NCBI RefSeq assembly: GCF_001885735.1
Contig: NZ_JXKG01000011.1
Span: 1 to 64,000 of the forward strand
Length of the DNA: 64,000 nt
Reading direction: 5' to 3'
Source of the DNA: Enterococcus canintestini
GTDB taxonomy: Bacteria; Bacillota; Bacilli; Lactobacillales; Enterococcaceae
In this document: positions 45,919 through 56,617 of the stretch, one piece after another
How positions within the stretch are numbered: the stretch's first letter is position 1
How the letters are laid out: every line of letters begins with the position of its first letter
The notes under the pieces: model-generated
The model's database searches: none
What the model was told of the DNA's origin: nothing
Seen by the model: the letters and a program-made list of their open reading frames with translations, nothing else
Made by a program: the position numbers and the translations under genes

Positions 45919-47226
45919 ATGAAGGGATTTTGGAAAAAAGTGGGCGCAGGATTGTTACTATCTGGTGTAGCATTGACTATTGCTGCGTGTGGAAATGCAG
46001 GAGACAATAGCAGTAGCAACAGTGGTGGTTCATCAGATCAAACTGAAATTGATATTTTTCAGTTTAAAGTAGAATTCAAGGACCAATTTGAAAAGCTAGC
46101 CAAAGAGTATGAAGAAAAAAATCCAGACATTAAAATTAATGTTGAAACGGTTGGTGGCGGATCAGATTATGGTGCAGCCTTAAAATCAAAATTCTCATCT
46201 GGTAATGAACCAAATATCTATAATATTGGCGGACCTGAAGATGTTAACATGTGGATCGATAGCTTAACTGATTTAAGCGACACAGAAGCTGCCAAACAAG
46301 CTTTAGATGGTACGTTAACAGGTGCTACTAAAGACGGAAAAGTTTTAGGATTACCATACAACATTGAAGGTTACGGCGTACTTTATAACAAAGAAATTTT
46401 TGAAAAAGCCGGTATTGATGCTTCTTCAATTAAATCTTTAGATGACCTAGAAGCTGCTGCTAAAACTTTAGATAGCAAAAAAAGCGAGCTAGGTATTGAT
46501 GCACCGTTTGCCTTAGCTGCAAAAGAACAATGGATTACAGGTTTACATGGATCAAATGCTTTCTTAAATGCAGAGTTTGATAACGATGTAATGAAAGCGT
46601 ATGAATCTAAAACAGTCGAATTCAAATATGGTGATCAATTTAAAAAATATCTAGATATTAGCAATAAATATTCTGTTCAACCAACAAATAGCTTGGATTA
46701 TTCACAACAAATTGAGCAATTATTCTCAAATGGAAAAGTTGCCATGACACAACAAGGTAACTGGGTATATCCAACAATTGAAGGGATTAATAAAGATCTT
46801 GCAAATAAAAATATCGGTTTATTACCAATTCCAATTGATGGTGTAACAGAAGGAACAATTCCTGTTGGCGTACCAATGTATTGGGGTGTTAATCCAAATG
46901 CAAGTGATGAAGAAGTTAAAGCTTCTAAAGATTTCTTAGATTATTTATATACTTCTGATGAAGGTAAGAAGATTGTTTTAGAAGACTTCAAATTTGTACC
47001 TGCGTATAAAGGCTACGACACTGATAAAATTTCTGATCCACTTTCAAAAGATGTTTACACTTATTACACAGATGGCAAAACAACTGGTTGGGTATTCATG
47101 GGTTATCCAGCAGGCTGGGGTGAACAAACACTAGGTGCTGAAATTCAAAAATATGTTGCCGGTGATGCATCTTGGGATGAAGTTGTGAAATCTGCACAAG
47201 ATAAATGGGCAGACGAACGTAAATAA
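45919..47226 (+). CDS. CUT1 sugar ABC transporter substrate-binding lipoprotein
   Basis: The 435-residue precursor has a lipobox LTIAACG with the anchoring Cys at residue 24, a Ser/Gly linker, and a family 1 extracellular binding fold (DIFQFKVEFKDQFEKLAKEY; LPYNIEGYGVLYNKEIFEKA). Family 1 proteins bind oligosaccharides. Maltodextrin, raffinose-type and other sugars are possible and I cannot choose. GAAGGAGG precedes the ATG. A hairpin separates it from the permeases, which would allow more binding protein than permease to be made. Confidence 0.9.
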   Translation: MKGFWKKVGAGLLLSGVALTIAACGNAGDNSSSNSGGSSDQTEIDIFQFKVEFKDQFEKLAKEYEEKNPDIKINVETVGGGSDYGAALKSKFSSGNEPNIYNIGGPEDVNMWIDSLTDLSDTEAAKQALDGTLTGATKDGKVLGLPYNIEGYGVLYNKEIFEKAGIDASSIKSLDDLEAAAKTLDSKKSELGIDAPFALAAKEQWITGLHGSNAFLNAEFDNDVMKAYESKTVEFKYGDQFKKYLDISNKYSVQPTNSLDYSQQIEQLFSNGKVAMTQQGNWVYPTIEGINKDLANKNIGLLPIPIDGVTEGTIPVGVPMYWGVNPNASDEEVKASKDFLDYLYTSDEGKKIVLEDFKFVPAYKGYDTDKISDPLSKDVYTYYTDGKTTGWVFMGYPAGWGEQTLGAEIQKYVAGDASWDEVVKSAQDKWADERK

Positions 47227-47239
47227 TTAAGCTTAAATT

Positions 47240-47276
47240 GAAAACACGGGAGAAAAGTATGCTCTCTCGTGTTTTC
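47240..47276 (+). terminator. Intra-operon hairpin (partial terminator or mRNA stabiliser)
   Basis: A 14-bp stem with one GU pair (47240-47253 with 47263-47276) lies between the binding-protein and first permease genes. Its T tract is weak (TCTTATAA), which suits partial read-through and higher binding-protein mRNA. Confidence 0.7.
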
Positions 47277-47298
47277 TCTTATAAGGGGGAGTTAACGT

Positions 47299-48162
47299 AT
47301 GAAACATCAAAGGAAGACTTGGTTTTATTTATTTGCTGCACCAGTAGTAATTGCACTTATTTTAGTTGTTGTTGTGCCATTTTTATATGGTATTTATTAT
47401 TCATTTACCGATTGGGATGCTGTTGCCAGAGGGAATTTTGTCGGTTTAGAAAACTATCAAAAATTACTTCAAGATGAAGGTTTCCGTAATGCCATTTGGT
47501 TTACAGTCAAATTCGCGGTAATTTCAATCGCGTTAATTAATATCATCGGTTTAGGCCTAGCGTTATTAGTGACGAGTAAATTTAAAGGCGCAAATCTTTT
47601 ACGGACAATTTTCTTTATGCCGAACTTAATTGGCGGCTTAATTTTAGGTTTTATTTGGCAATTTATTTTTATTAATGCGTTTTCAGCAATGGGTGATTTT
47701 TTTGGTAGTCCGGGTTTGAAAACTTGGTTATCAACTACTCAAACTGGTTTTTGGGCCATGGTTATTGTGATGTGTTGGCAGATGTCAGGGTATATTATGG
47801 TTATCTATATTTCTTATTTACAAGGTGTAGATGAATCGTTATTAGAAGCGGCTGACTTAGATGGTGCCACACCTTGGCAAAAATTTTGGAACGTTCGTTT
47901 TCCTTTAATTATGCCTGGTTTCACAGTAAGCTTATTTATGACTCTTTCTAACTGTTTCAAATTGTACGATCAAAACTTATCTTTAACTAATGGTGGTCCT
48001 TATAATTCAACTCAAATGGTTGCAATGAACATTTATAATACAGCCTTTGTTGAAAATAAAATGGGCTATGCACAATCCAAGGCGGTAATTTTCTTCTTGT
48101 TTGTTGCTATTATTTCATTAACTCAAGTTTATGTCACAAAAAGAAAAGAGGTCGAAGCATAA
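47299..48162 (+). CDS. CUT1 sugar ABC transporter permease, MalF-like
   Basis: The 287-residue protein has six membrane helices (WFYLFAAPVVIALILVVVVP first) and the ATPase-contact EAA loop EAADLDGATPWQKFWNVRFP. It forms the channel with the next gene. GGGGGAG lies before the ATG at 47299. The pair overlaps by one base. Confidence 0.92.
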   Translation: MKHQRKTWFYLFAAPVVIALILVVVVPFLYGIYYSFTDWDAVARGNFVGLENYQKLLQDEGFRNAIWFTVKFAVISIALINIIGLGLALLVTSKFKGANLLRTIFFMPNLIGGLILGFIWQFIFINAFSAMGDFFGSPGLKTWLSTTQTGFWAMVIVMCWQMSGYIMVIYISYLQGVDESLLEAADLDGATPWQKFWNVRFPLIMPGFTVSLFMTLSNCFKLYDQNLSLTNGGPYNSTQMVAMNIYNTAFVENKMGYAQSKAVIFFLFVAIISLTQVYVTKRKEVEA

Positions 48163-48983
48163 TGAAAAATATGACAAAAAGTCAACTTTTGCGGGCAGTG
48201 CTCGGCTTAATTTTAGGTTTATTTTGGTTAGTTCCTTTTTATTTAATGATTTCGAACTCTTTTAAATCCAAACAAGAAATTTTTACGAATCCTTTGAAAA
48301 TTCCTGAAAACTTTACTTGGGCTAACTACCCAGAGGCCTTTAAACAATTAGACTTTATAAAAACTTTGTTTAATTCCTTATTAATTACTGTTGTTAGTGT
48401 GATTGTTATCATTATTTTTTCTGCCATGTGTGCTTATGCCCTAGAACGGACGAAAAGTAAATTAAGTGGAATTATCTTTATGGCCTTTGTTGCGGCGATG
48501 TTAGTACCTTTCCAATCAGTTATGATTCCATTAGTATCTTTATTTGGTAAAGCACAAATGTTAAACCAAGTCGGGATTATTTTCATGTATCTTGGTTTTG
48601 GCGGAAGCATGTCGATTTTCTTGTACCACGGTGCTTTAAAATCTATCCCCAAAGCATTAGATGAAGCGGCTATTATCGATGGCGCATCCCGTTTCCAAGT
48701 GTTTTGGCATGTGATTTTTCCAATGTTAAAACCAACCACAGTTACTGTGGCAGTGTTAAATACCATGTGGATCTGGAATGACTATCTATTACCATCGTTG
48801 GTAATTAATTCACCTGAAACACAAACAATTCCATTGAAAATGTTCTTCTTTTTCGGACAATATACCAAACAATGGCATTTAGCGTTGGCTGGTTTAGTCA
48901 TTGCTGTTTTACCAGTAGTAATTTTCTACTTTATTATGCAAAAACAAATCATCAAAGGTGTTGCAGAAGGTGCTGTGAAATAA
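48162..48983 (+). CDS. CUT1 sugar ABC transporter permease, MalG-like
   Basis: The 273-residue protein has six membrane helices, the N-terminal block RAVLGLILGLFWLVPFYLMI, and the EAA loop DEAAIIDGASRFQVFWHVIF. It is the second channel subunit. Its ATG overlaps the stop of the first permease (TAATG). No ATPase gene follows. CUT1 systems of this kind share a general MsmK/MsmX-type ATPase encoded elsewhere, which is the likely case here. Confidence 0.92.
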   Translation: MKNMTKSQLLRAVLGLILGLFWLVPFYLMISNSFKSKQEIFTNPLKIPENFTWANYPEAFKQLDFIKTLFNSLLITVVSVIVIIIFSAMCAYALERTKSKLSGIIFMAFVAAMLVPFQSVMIPLVSLFGKAQMLNQVGIIFMYLGFGGSMSIFLYHGALKSIPKALDEAAIIDGASRFQVFWHVIFPMLKPTTVTVAVLNTMWIWNDYLLPSLVINSPETQTIPLKMFFFFGQYTKQWHLALAGLVIAVLPVVIFYFIMQKQIIKGVAEGAVK

Positions 48984-49011
48984 GCCCTGCGATGTAATCT
49001 TCCTCTTAATT

Positions 49012-49044
49012 ATAGCCAGTAGCCCTTGCGCTACTGGCTATTTT
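49012..49044 (+). terminator. Terminator of the sugar ABC operon
   Basis: ATAGCCAGTAG pairs with CTACTGGCTAT (to 49041), followed by TTTT. Confidence 0.85.
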
Positions 49045-49075
49045 AGCATTTTTCCAATAAGAAACTGGTATAATA

Positions 49076-49084
49076 ATAGTGAAA
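49076..49084 (+). promoter_or_regulatory. Extended -10 promoter of the DUF488 gene
   Basis: TGGTATAAT (49076-49084) is a perfect extended -10 element; no strong -35 is needed or seen. Confidence 0.5.
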
Positions 49085-49126
49085 ACTTACTTTGTAGATT
49101 TATGAAATAGAAATGAGGGGATTTTA

Positions 49127-49480
49127 TTGCTTAAACTCAAACGGATTTACGAAAGCTATGAAAAAAGTGATGGATACCGCGTCTTAGTCGATCGCATGTG
49201 GCCACGAGGAGTAAAAAAAGTAGATGCTCATGTTGATCTTTGGCTAAAAGGGGTTGCACCAAGTACAGAGTTAAGAAAGTGGTTTAATCACGATCCATCA
49301 AAATTTGATGACTTTAAAGAACGTTATCAAGACGAATTAAAAAAAGAACCACAAGAGGCTGCTGTAAAAGAGCTTTTGGCAGTTATGGCTAAAAATGAAA
49401 CAGTTACCTTGTTGTACGGGGCAAAAGATGAACAGCATAATCAAGCCGTTGTTTTAGCGGCTTATTTAGCGACATGCTAA
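49127..49480 (+). CDS. DUF488 family protein (YeaO-like)
   Basis: The 117-residue protein has the DUF488 signature YRVLVDRMWPRGVKK, then LRKWFNHDPSKFDDFKERYQ and VTLLYGAKDEQHNQAVVLA. The family is widespread and its biochemical role is unknown. TTG 49127 is chosen from GAGGGG about 6 bases upstream. It is a single-gene transcript between two terminators, unrelated in sequence to the sugar genes around it. Confidence 0.88.
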   Translation: MLKLKRIYESYEKSDGYRVLVDRMWPRGVKKVDAHVDLWLKGVAPSTELRKWFNHDPSKFDDFKERYQDELKKEPQEAAVKELLAVMAKNETVTLLYGAKDEQHNQAVVLAAYLATC

Positions 49481-49526
49481 AAATAGCGCTTGCTTTAGTT
49501 TAAGTGTGGAATATTAAAGGTAATAT

Positions 49527-49568
49527 AAAGGCCCAAAGCTAGATTAAACGTCTAACTTTGGGCCTTTT
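49527..49568. terminator. Bidirectional terminator between the DUF488 and DUF3042 genes
   Basis: AAAGGCCCAAAG with an extension to TAGA pairs with TCTA and CTTTGGGCCTTT. T-rich sequence follows on both strands, so it serves the convergent genes. Confidence 0.85.
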
Positions 49569-49586
49569 GTTGAGCAAAATTTTATT

Positions 49587-49754
49587 TTAGCGAGCGACGC
49601 GTTTGCGCATTGCTTTTTTGCGATTTTCTTCAATCATCGCTTCTTTTTCATCAATTGGATCAATCACTTGTTTTTTAACAGCCGTTACAAAAGCTCCCGC
49701 TGCTGCAACAGTAGCTAATGTGCCCACTAAAACACCAGATACAAATTTTTTCAT
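49587..49754 (-). CDS. DUF3042 family small membrane protein
   Basis: The 55-residue protein has one N-terminal membrane helix (MKKFVSGVLVGTLATVAAAG) and a charged tail (DEKEAMIEENRKKAMRKRVA). This is the pattern of DUF3042, a small protein found in Lactobacillales with no known function. GGAGTGATTGAG lies directly before this ATG on the minus strand, so I chose 49754 rather than an upstream start at 49772. Confidence 0.85.
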   Translation of the reverse strand: MKKFVSGVLVGTLATVAAAGAFVTAVKKQVIDPIDEKEAMIEENRKKAMRKRVAR

Positions 49755-49865
49755 CTCAATCACTCCGTTCATACTTTTATTATATTATGTAACAAGTTAT
49801 CTAAAAATAAAAGTTAAAAGCCTTTTCTTTTGTTTTCTGTCGGTCTTTTAAATTAATAAAAGTTA

Positions 49866-49906
49866 TTGAAAAAGTTTAGTAAATTATTTATAATAAATTT
49901 ACTAAA
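49866..49906 (+). promoter_or_regulatory. gal operon promoter with inverted-repeat operator
   Basis: TTGAAA (49866-49871), a 17-base spacer and TATAAT (49889-49894). A perfect inverted repeat, TTTAGTAAATT (49875-49885) and AATTTACTAAA (49896-49906), brackets the -10. A repressor bound there would block RNA polymerase. GalR, encoded at the operon end, is the obvious candidate. Confidence 0.75.
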
Positions 49907-49928
49907 TAAAGTTAACGGGGTGTTTTGA

Positions 49929-51089
49929 ATGGAAAAGAATTTACAAGCAATTTTTAATGAAAAGTTTGGTGGACAAGCAAGTGGTGAGTATTTTGCACCA
50001 GGGCGCATTAATTTGATTGGTGAGCATACTGATTATAATGGGGGCTACGTTTTTCCAGCTTCAATTACAATTGGTACTTACGGGTTAGCGCGAAAAAGAA
50101 AAGATAAAAAAGTGCGGCTTTATTCAGAAAATTTTGCTGAAAAAGGCATAATTGAATTTTCTATCGATGATTTGGAATTTAAAAAAGAACACGATTGGAC
50201 CAACTATCCCAAAGGAATGATGCGCTTTTTAAAAAATGATGGCTTTGCAATTGAAAGTGGCATGGAAATTCTTTTTTATGGTACTATTCCAAATGGAGCA
50301 GGGCTTTCATCTTCTGCATCGATTGAACTATTAACGGGTGTTATCTTGCAAGATTTATTTGAGCTTGATGTGAAAATGATTGAATTAGTTGAAATTGGCA
50401 AACGGGTAGAAAATAAATTTATTGGAGTCAATTCTGGAATTATGGACCAGTTTGCCATTGGCATGGGAAAAAAAGATCAGGCCATCTTATTAGACACCAA
50501 TACACTGGAGTATGAGTTAGTGCCAGCTGATTTTGGTGATTATGTTGTGGCGATCATGAATACAAATAAACGTCGTGAATTAGCTGATTCAAAATATAAT
50601 GAACGTCGTAGTGAATGCGAAGAGGCTCTAAGCCGCCTGCAAACTAAATTATCCATTAAATCGTTAGGTGAGCTATCAGAAGCAGAATTTTTACGTAATA
50701 CTGATTTAATTGAAGACGAAATCTTAATTAAGCGGGCCAAACATGCGGTAACAGAAAATGAGCGCACAAAAAAAGCTAAAGCAGCCTTGGTTAAAGGTGA
50801 TTTAGTAACTTTTGGTAAATTATTGAATGCATCTCATGCCTCATTGCAGTATGATTATGAAGTGACAGGTAATGAATTGGATACTTTAGTTGCTGCAGCC
50901 CAAAAACAAGCAGGAGTTTTAGGAGCGCGTATGACAGGTGCAGGTTTTGGCGGCTGTGGCATCGCATTGGTTAAAGCAAGTGCGTTCAATCAATTTTCAG
51001 AAAATGTGAAAGCTATCTATAAAGATAAAATTGGGTACGATACAGATATTTATAAAGCAAATATTGACGATGGTGCCCGCAAGTTATAA
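49929..51089 (+). CDS. galK: Galactokinase
   Basis: The 386-residue GHMP kinase phosphorylates galactose to galactose-1-phosphate. The family motifs are clear: [20 protein letters not shown] (galactokinase signature), [20 protein letters not shown] (ATP-binding loop) and [15 protein letters not shown]. It is the first gene of the Leloir operon galK-galE-galT-galR. The upstream promoter carries an inverted-repeat operator. ACGGGGTG precedes the ATG. Confidence 0.96.
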   Translation: MEKNLQAIFNEKFGGQASGEYFAPGRINLIGEHTDYNGGYVFPASITIGTYGLARKRKDKKVRLYSENFAEKGIIEFSIDDLEFKKEHDWTNYPKGMMRFLKNDGFAIESGMEILFYGTIPNGAGLSSSASIELLTGVILQDLFELDVKMIELVEIGKRVENKFIGVNSGIMDQFAIGMGKKDQAILLDTNTLEYELVPADFGDYVVAIMNTNKRRELADSKYNERRSECEEALSRLQTKLSIKSLGELSEAEFLRNTDLIEDEILIKRAKHAVTENERTKKAKAALVKGDLVTFGKLLNASHASLQYDYEVTGNELDTLVAAAQKQAGVLGARMTGAGFGGCGIALVKASAFNQFSENVKAIYKDKIGYDTDIYKANIDDGARKL

Positions 51090-51110
51090 TAAAAATTTGG
51101 AGGTTTTATG

Positions 51111-52100
51111 ATGGCAATTTTAGTATTAGGCGGAGCAGGTTATATTGGATCTCACGCGGTGGATCAATTAATTAACAAAGGCTACGACGTTGTGGTAGTG
51201 GATAATTTATTAACGGGTCACAAACAAGCAATTCATAAAGAAGCGCGTTTTTATGAAGGCGACGTCCGGGATAAGCCTTTTTTACAGACTGTTTTTCAAA
51301 AAGAAAATATTGAAGGTGTCATCCACTTTGCCGCTAGCTCTTTAGTCGGTGAGTCAGTGGAAAAACCGTTAAAATACTTTAACAATAATGTTTATGGTAT
51401 GCAAATTTTACTTGAAGTAATGCAAGAAAATAATGTGAAAAATATTGTCTTTTCTTCAACTGCAGCGACTTATGGCGAACCAGAAGTTGTTCCGATTAAA
51501 GAAACAGCTGAAACAGCCCCTAAAAATCCTTATGGCGAAAGTAAATTAATGATGGAAAAAATGATGAAGTGGTGTGACAACGCTTATGGTATGAAGTATG
51601 TCGCCTTGCGCTATTTTAACGTCGCCGGAGCGAAATCTGACGCTTCCATTGGAGAAGATCATGATCCTGAAACGCATTTAGTACCGATTATTTTACAAGT
51701 CGCGTTAGGCCAAAGAGAAGCACTGCAAATTTTTGGTGATGATTATAAAACGCCAGATGGTACATGTATTCGTGATTATGTTCAAGTAGAAGATTTAATT
51801 GCTGCCCATATTTTAGCTTTGGAATATTTAAAAGCAGGAAATGATAGTAATGTTTTCAATCTAGGAAGTAATAATGGTTACTCCGTTAAAGAAATGTTAG
51901 AAGCAGCTAGAGCTGTCACTGGCAAAGAAATTCCTGCTAAAGTCGCACCAAGACGAGCAGGAGATCCAGCGGTATTAGTGGCGTCTAGTGAGAAAGCAAA
52001 AGAAATTTTAGGCTGGCAACCAGCTTACACTGATATTAAAGATATTATTAAAACTGCTTGGGATTGGCATGTTAGTCATCCTCATGGGTATGAAGACTAG
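51111..52100 (+). CDS. galE: UDP-glucose 4-epimerase
   Basis: The 329-residue short-chain dehydrogenase interconverts UDP-galactose and UDP-glucose. It shows the NAD motif [18 protein letters not shown], Ser in [10 protein letters not shown], the Tyr-Lys pair in [13 protein letters not shown], and the [20 protein letters not shown] segment. ATG 51111 has GGAGG 7 bases upstream; ATG 51108 is adjacent and gives one more residue. It lies about 20 bases after galK. Confidence 0.95.
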   Translation: MAILVLGGAGYIGSHAVDQLINKGYDVVVVDNLLTGHKQAIHKEARFYEGDVRDKPFLQTVFQKENIEGVIHFAASSLVGESVEKPLKYFNNNVYGMQILLEVMQENNVKNIVFSSTAATYGEPEVVPIKETAETAPKNPYGESKLMMEKMMKWCDNAYGMKYVALRYFNVAGAKSDASIGEDHDPETHLVPIILQVALGQREALQIFGDDYKTPDGTCIRDYVQVEDLIAAHILALEYLKAGNDSNVFNLGSNNGYSVKEMLEAARAVTGKEIPAKVAPRRAGDPAVLVASSEKAKEILGWQPAYTDIKDIIKTAWDWHVSHPHGYED

Positions 52101-52111
52101 GAGGCAAAATA

Positions 52112-53593
52112 ATGAGTATCAGTCAAACAGTAGTTGATTTTGCTACCTTGGCAATTCAAGCTGGGGGTTATATGGAACTAGACCGCCTTTATTTGCAAAA
52201 CCGAATTATCGCTTTAATCGGTGAAGATAGTCTAGAAGACGTTTTACCCCACAAACAATTGGAAAGTTCACTGGTCTTATTAGATCGATTGATTGAAAAA
52301 GCAAAAGATAACGGTGTGATTGATGATAGCTTTGCGCAAAAAGAAATATTGGAAGCGCAATTAATGGATTTTCTAACTCCACCGCCTTCTGTTGTTAATG
52401 CGTTTTTTGCCCAACACTATGCTAAAGTACCGGCTGATGCTACGGATTACTTCTTTAAATTATGTCAAGAAAATGACTATATTAAAACGCGAGCGATTGC
52501 AAAAAATATTGTTTTTCCGACTGAAACAGAATATGGTACTTTAGAAATTACGATTAATCTTTCAAAACCTGAAAAAGATCCTAAAGATATCGCCGCCATG
52601 CGCAATGTTGTTGACGTTAATTATCCTAAATGTATGTTATGTATGGAAAATGAAGGATATAAAGGCCGTCAGAATTATCCAGCTCGTAGTAATCATCGAA
52701 TTATTCGGATGAACTTAAATGGAGAAAGCTGGGGATTCCAATATTCACCTTACGCTTATTACAATGAACATTGTATTATTTTGTCAGAAGAACATCGACC
52801 GATGAAAATTAGTCGGGCCACTTTTGAACGTTTGTTGAGTATTATTGAAGTTTTCCCCCATTATTTTGTTGGTTCTAATGCGGATTTACCAATTGTTGGG
52901 GGTTCTATCTTATCTCATGATCACTATCAAGGTGGAAGACATACTTTTGCCATGGCCAAAGCACCAATTGAAACAGAAATTAGTTTGAGTGTTTTTAAAA
53001 ATATCAAAGCTGGGATTGTCAAGTGGCCAATGTCTGTTATTCGCCTGCAAGGAAGTAATAAAAATGAGCTGATTAATGCTTGTGACTATATTTTACAAGC
53101 TTGGAAACAATATTCAGATGAGAGTGTCTCAATAAAAGCATACAGTGAAGATGGAACACCTCACCATACAGTTACACCAATTGCAAGAAGAAATGGTGAA
53201 CTATATGAGGTGGATTTGGTTTTACGAGATAATAATGTTTCAGAAGAATTTCCAGATGGCATCTTTCATCCTCATCCAGAAGTCCAACACATCAAAAAAG
53301 AAAATATTGGTCTGATTGAAGTAATGGGCTTAGCAGTATTACCCCCAAGACTATTAAATGAGTTAGAAGAAGTCAAAAAATATGTGCTGAAAAAAGCTAA
53401 TGATATGGCGAGCTATCATCAAGTCTGGGCTGATAACATGATGAAGCACTATCAATTTACAGAAGCTAACGCGATGGAAATCATTCATGCTGAAGTTGGT
53501 CAGATTTTTGCTCAGGTACTAGAAGATGCAGGTGTCTTTAAGCGAGATACTACTGGACAAGCAGCGTTTTTACGTTTTACCGCTACACTTTAA
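52112..53593 (+). CDS. galT: UDP-glucose-hexose-1-phosphate uridylyltransferase, class II
   Basis: The 493-residue protein is the long, Firmicute-type GalT (class II), not the 350-residue HIT-type enzyme. It has VDVNYPKCMLCMENEGYKGR, YYNEHCIILSEEHRPMKISR and GGSILSHDHYQGGRHTFAMA, the last with a His-rich site. It exchanges UMP between UDP-glucose and galactose-1-phosphate. GAGGCAAAATA precedes the ATG, 11 bases after galE. Confidence 0.95.
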   Translation: MSISQTVVDFATLAIQAGGYMELDRLYLQNRIIALIGEDSLEDVLPHKQLESSLVLLDRLIEKAKDNGVIDDSFAQKEILEAQLMDFLTPPPSVVNAFFAQHYAKVPADATDYFFKLCQENDYIKTRAIAKNIVFPTETEYGTLEITINLSKPEKDPKDIAAMRNVVDVNYPKCMLCMENEGYKGRQNYPARSNHRIIRMNLNGESWGFQYSPYAYYNEHCIILSEEHRPMKISRATFERLLSIIEVFPHYFVGSNADLPIVGGSILSHDHYQGGRHTFAMAKAPIETEISLSVFKNIKAGIVKWPMSVIRLQGSNKNELINACDYILQAWKQYSDESVSIKAYSEDGTPHHTVTPIARRNGELYEVDLVLRDNNVSEEFPDGIFHPHPEVQHIKKENIGLIEVMGLAVLPPRLLNELEEVKKYVLKKANDMASYHQVWADNMMKHYQFTEANAMEIIHAEVGQIFAQVLEDAGVFKRDTTGQAAFLRFTATL

Positions 53594-53676
53594 AATTTGT
53601 GATGCTGCATAAGCAGGATAATGTAGGCGAATTTTTAATTGAAATTTCTTACTGCAACGTGTCACTTAGAAAATAA

Positions 53677-54681
<1,005 letters not shown>

Positions 54682-54688
54682 TGAAAAG

Positions 54689-54729
54689 TTACCGTAGCCT
54701 TAAGAAATTTGGCTACGGTAATTTTTTTT
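54689..54729 (+). terminator. Terminator of the gal operon
   Basis: TTACCGTAGCC (54689-54699) pairs with GGCTACGGTAA (54711-54721), followed by a T run. Confidence 0.92.
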
Positions 54730-54908
54730 AGCGGAAAATTGTTTAAGTGTTTTTACCAGTAACAATTCTATACAACAAGTTTATTACCCGATATTGCTTG
54801 GGTGAATTGTTTAGCTTTTTTTATTATTTACTTACTTTTTACAAGTGGTTATTTAACTTTTATAAATATGTGGTAAAATACACTAGAGTTAAAGGAGAGG
54901 ATAACAGC

Positions 54909-55634
54909 GTGAAGATATTGGCGTTTGATACATCAAATAAAACATTAACTGTCAGTTTAATGGAAGATACTCTTTTATTAGGAGAAATCACCACTAATGT
55001 AAATAAAAACCACAGTGTAACCTTAATGCCAGCTATAGCTGATTTAATGGAGAAAGTCGGGTTAACACCACAAGATATTGATCGGATTGTAGTCGCACAA
55101 GGTCCTGGCTCTTATACGGGTCTGCGAATTGGGGTAACGACAGCTAAAACATTGGCAGATACATTAAATTGTGAATTAGTCGGTGTTTCAAGTTTAGCTG
55201 TACTCGCAGCAAATTGCCGTAATTATAATGGCGTGATTGTACCGTTATTTGATGCAAGAAGAAATAATGTTTATACAGGTCTTTACAAATGGCAAGAAAA
55301 TGAATTACAAACAGTTAAAAATGACACACATATTGCCTTAACCGATTTATTACCACAATTGGCTTTTGAAAAGGAAATTTTATTTGTTGGTGAAGATGTG
55401 ATTAAATTTTCTGACCAGATAAAAACAGCATTGCCACATGCGACAATCAATCAGGTTCCTCATTGGCAAGTGCCAAATGGTGCTGTCTTAGCAGAACTAG
55501 GGGCAAAAAAAGCACCTGTTTTAGAGATTGATGCTTTTTTACCATTATATTTAAAACGAGTAGAGGCAGAAGAAAAATGGATAGCAAGCCACCAGGATTG
55601 GACAGGTGATGAGAATTATGTTGAAAAAATTTAA
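54909..55634 (+). CDS. tsaB: tRNA threonylcarbamoyladenosine modification protein TsaB
   Basis: The 241-residue protein begins KILAFDTSNKTLTVSLMEDT and carries the RIVVAQGPGSYTGLRIGVTT signature of TsaB, an inactive TsaD homologue. With TsaD and TsaE it makes t6A in tRNA. GTG 54909 is chosen: GGAGAGG lies upstream and homology begins here. The frame extends to 54747 but that part is an A+T-rich hydrophobic translation over the promoter region. An extended -10 TGgTAAAAT lies at 54871-54879. Confidence 0.94.
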   Translation: MKILAFDTSNKTLTVSLMEDTLLLGEITTNVNKNHSVTLMPAIADLMEKVGLTPQDIDRIVVAQGPGSYTGLRIGVTTAKTLADTLNCELVGVSSLAVLAANCRNYNGVIVPLFDARRNNVYTGLYKWQENELQTVKNDTHIALTDLLPQLAFEKEILFVGEDVIKFSDQIKTALPHATINQVPHWQVPNGAVLAELGAKKAPVLEIDAFLPLYLKRVEAEEKWIASHQDWTGDENYVEKI

Positions 55635-56148
55635 AGCTCTTTTGCCAAAGCCTCCGTTTAAATCAGCAGGATATACTTCACGGCCTTATCCTGTAAATAC
55701 CAAATGGCTTGTGCGGGAAGTGACAAATGAAGATATTAAAGCTCTATTAGCAGTGGAACGAGAAGTTTATCATGGCAAATTACCTTGGACAAAATCAGCT
55801 TTTTTATCTGAATTGATTTCACCACTGCCACATTTGTATTTATGTGTCGAAAACGAGGATATCTTAGCTTTTGGCGGATGTAGGATTATTGGAAATGATG
55901 CCCATATCACCAATATTGCTGTTCATCCTAAATTTCAAGGTGCAGGTATCGGGACTTTTTTATTAGAAGAGCTTGAAACTTTTGCGCGCCAACACGGCTG
56001 TCTTACGATGTCTTTAGAAGTGCGTCTTAGTAATCGTGACGCTCAGCGTCTCTACCGCAAGTTGGGTTACGTTTCACGAGCGATTAAACCTGCCTACTAC
56101 GACCAAACCAATGAAGACGCTTTGGATATGGTGAAATATATTGAATAA
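55618..56148 (+). CDS. rimI: Ribosomal-protein-alanine N-acetyltransferase RimI
   Basis: The 176-residue GNAT enzyme shows ITNIAVHPKFQGAGIGTFLL (acetyl-CoA loop) and LEVRLSNRDAQRLYRKLGYV. RimI acetylates the N-terminal Ala of S18 and some other proteins, and is usually encoded between tsaB and tsaD. An N-terminal extension of about 35 residues precedes the GNAT core. ATG 55618 has AGGTGA 8 bases upstream. The gene overlaps tsaB and the next GNAT gene. Confidence 0.88.
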   Translation: MLKKFKALLPKPPFKSAGYTSRPYPVNTKWLVREVTNEDIKALLAVEREVYHGKLPWTKSAFLSELISPLPHLYLCVENEDILAFGGCRIIGNDAHITNIAVHPKFQGAGIGTFLLEELETFARQHGCLTMSLEVRLSNRDAQRLYRKLGYVSRAIKPAYYDQTNEDALDMVKYIE

Positions 56149-56617
56149 TTTTAAGATTAAAGAAAAAAAAGATTACAACTTGACGGAATTGGCTGATTCA
56201 TTGTATAACTTGGCAGAGGCTGCCTATCAAACCGGAAGCCCCTGGAAAAAAGAGCAATATCTGACGGATTTAACGAATGCTTTAACCAATTATTTTATTA
56301 TTGAAGAAAAAGGAACAATCGTTGCTTTTTTAGCCTATCAAAAGATTGTTGATGAAGTTGAAGTTGCTAATCTAGCAGTTCATCCTAAGTCTCAAAATAA
56401 AGGATATGGCGGAATATTAATGAAATTGGTAGATAAAATTTCTGGTGTAAACCAAATCTTTTTAGAAGTCCGGGTAAAAAACTTCTCGGCTAAAAATTTA
56501 TATTTAGCCCATGGTTATGAAGTTATTAGCCGACGGGCAGACTATTATCAAAATCCGATCGAGGATGCTTTAATTATGGTAAAGAAAGTGAGGTCAATTT
56601 TAGAAAATGAAGTCTGA
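56141..56617 (+). CDS. Second GNAT acetyltransferase (RimI-like)
   Basis: The 158-residue protein is another GNAT member: [20 protein letters not shown] and [20 protein letters not shown]. It aligns with RimI along its length, so it is probably an old duplicate that may have its own substrate. TTG 56141 overlaps the rimI stop, with GGTGA just before; 11 bases of its end overlap tsaD. Translation of the four genes tsaB to tsaD is thus linked by overlaps. Confidence 0.85.
   Translation: MNNFKIKEKKDYNLTELADSLYNLAEAAYQTGSPWKKEQYLTDLTNALTNYFIIEEKGTIVAFLAYQKIVDEVEVANLAVHPKSQNKGYGGILMKLVDKISGVNQIFLEVRVKNFSAKNLYLAHGYEVISRRADYYQNPIEDALIMVKKVRSILENEV

Noticed and set aside
54747-54908. N-terminal extension of TsaB
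   Set aside because: The extra residues are translated A+T-rich promoter DNA without a ribosome binding site; homology starts at GTG 54909.
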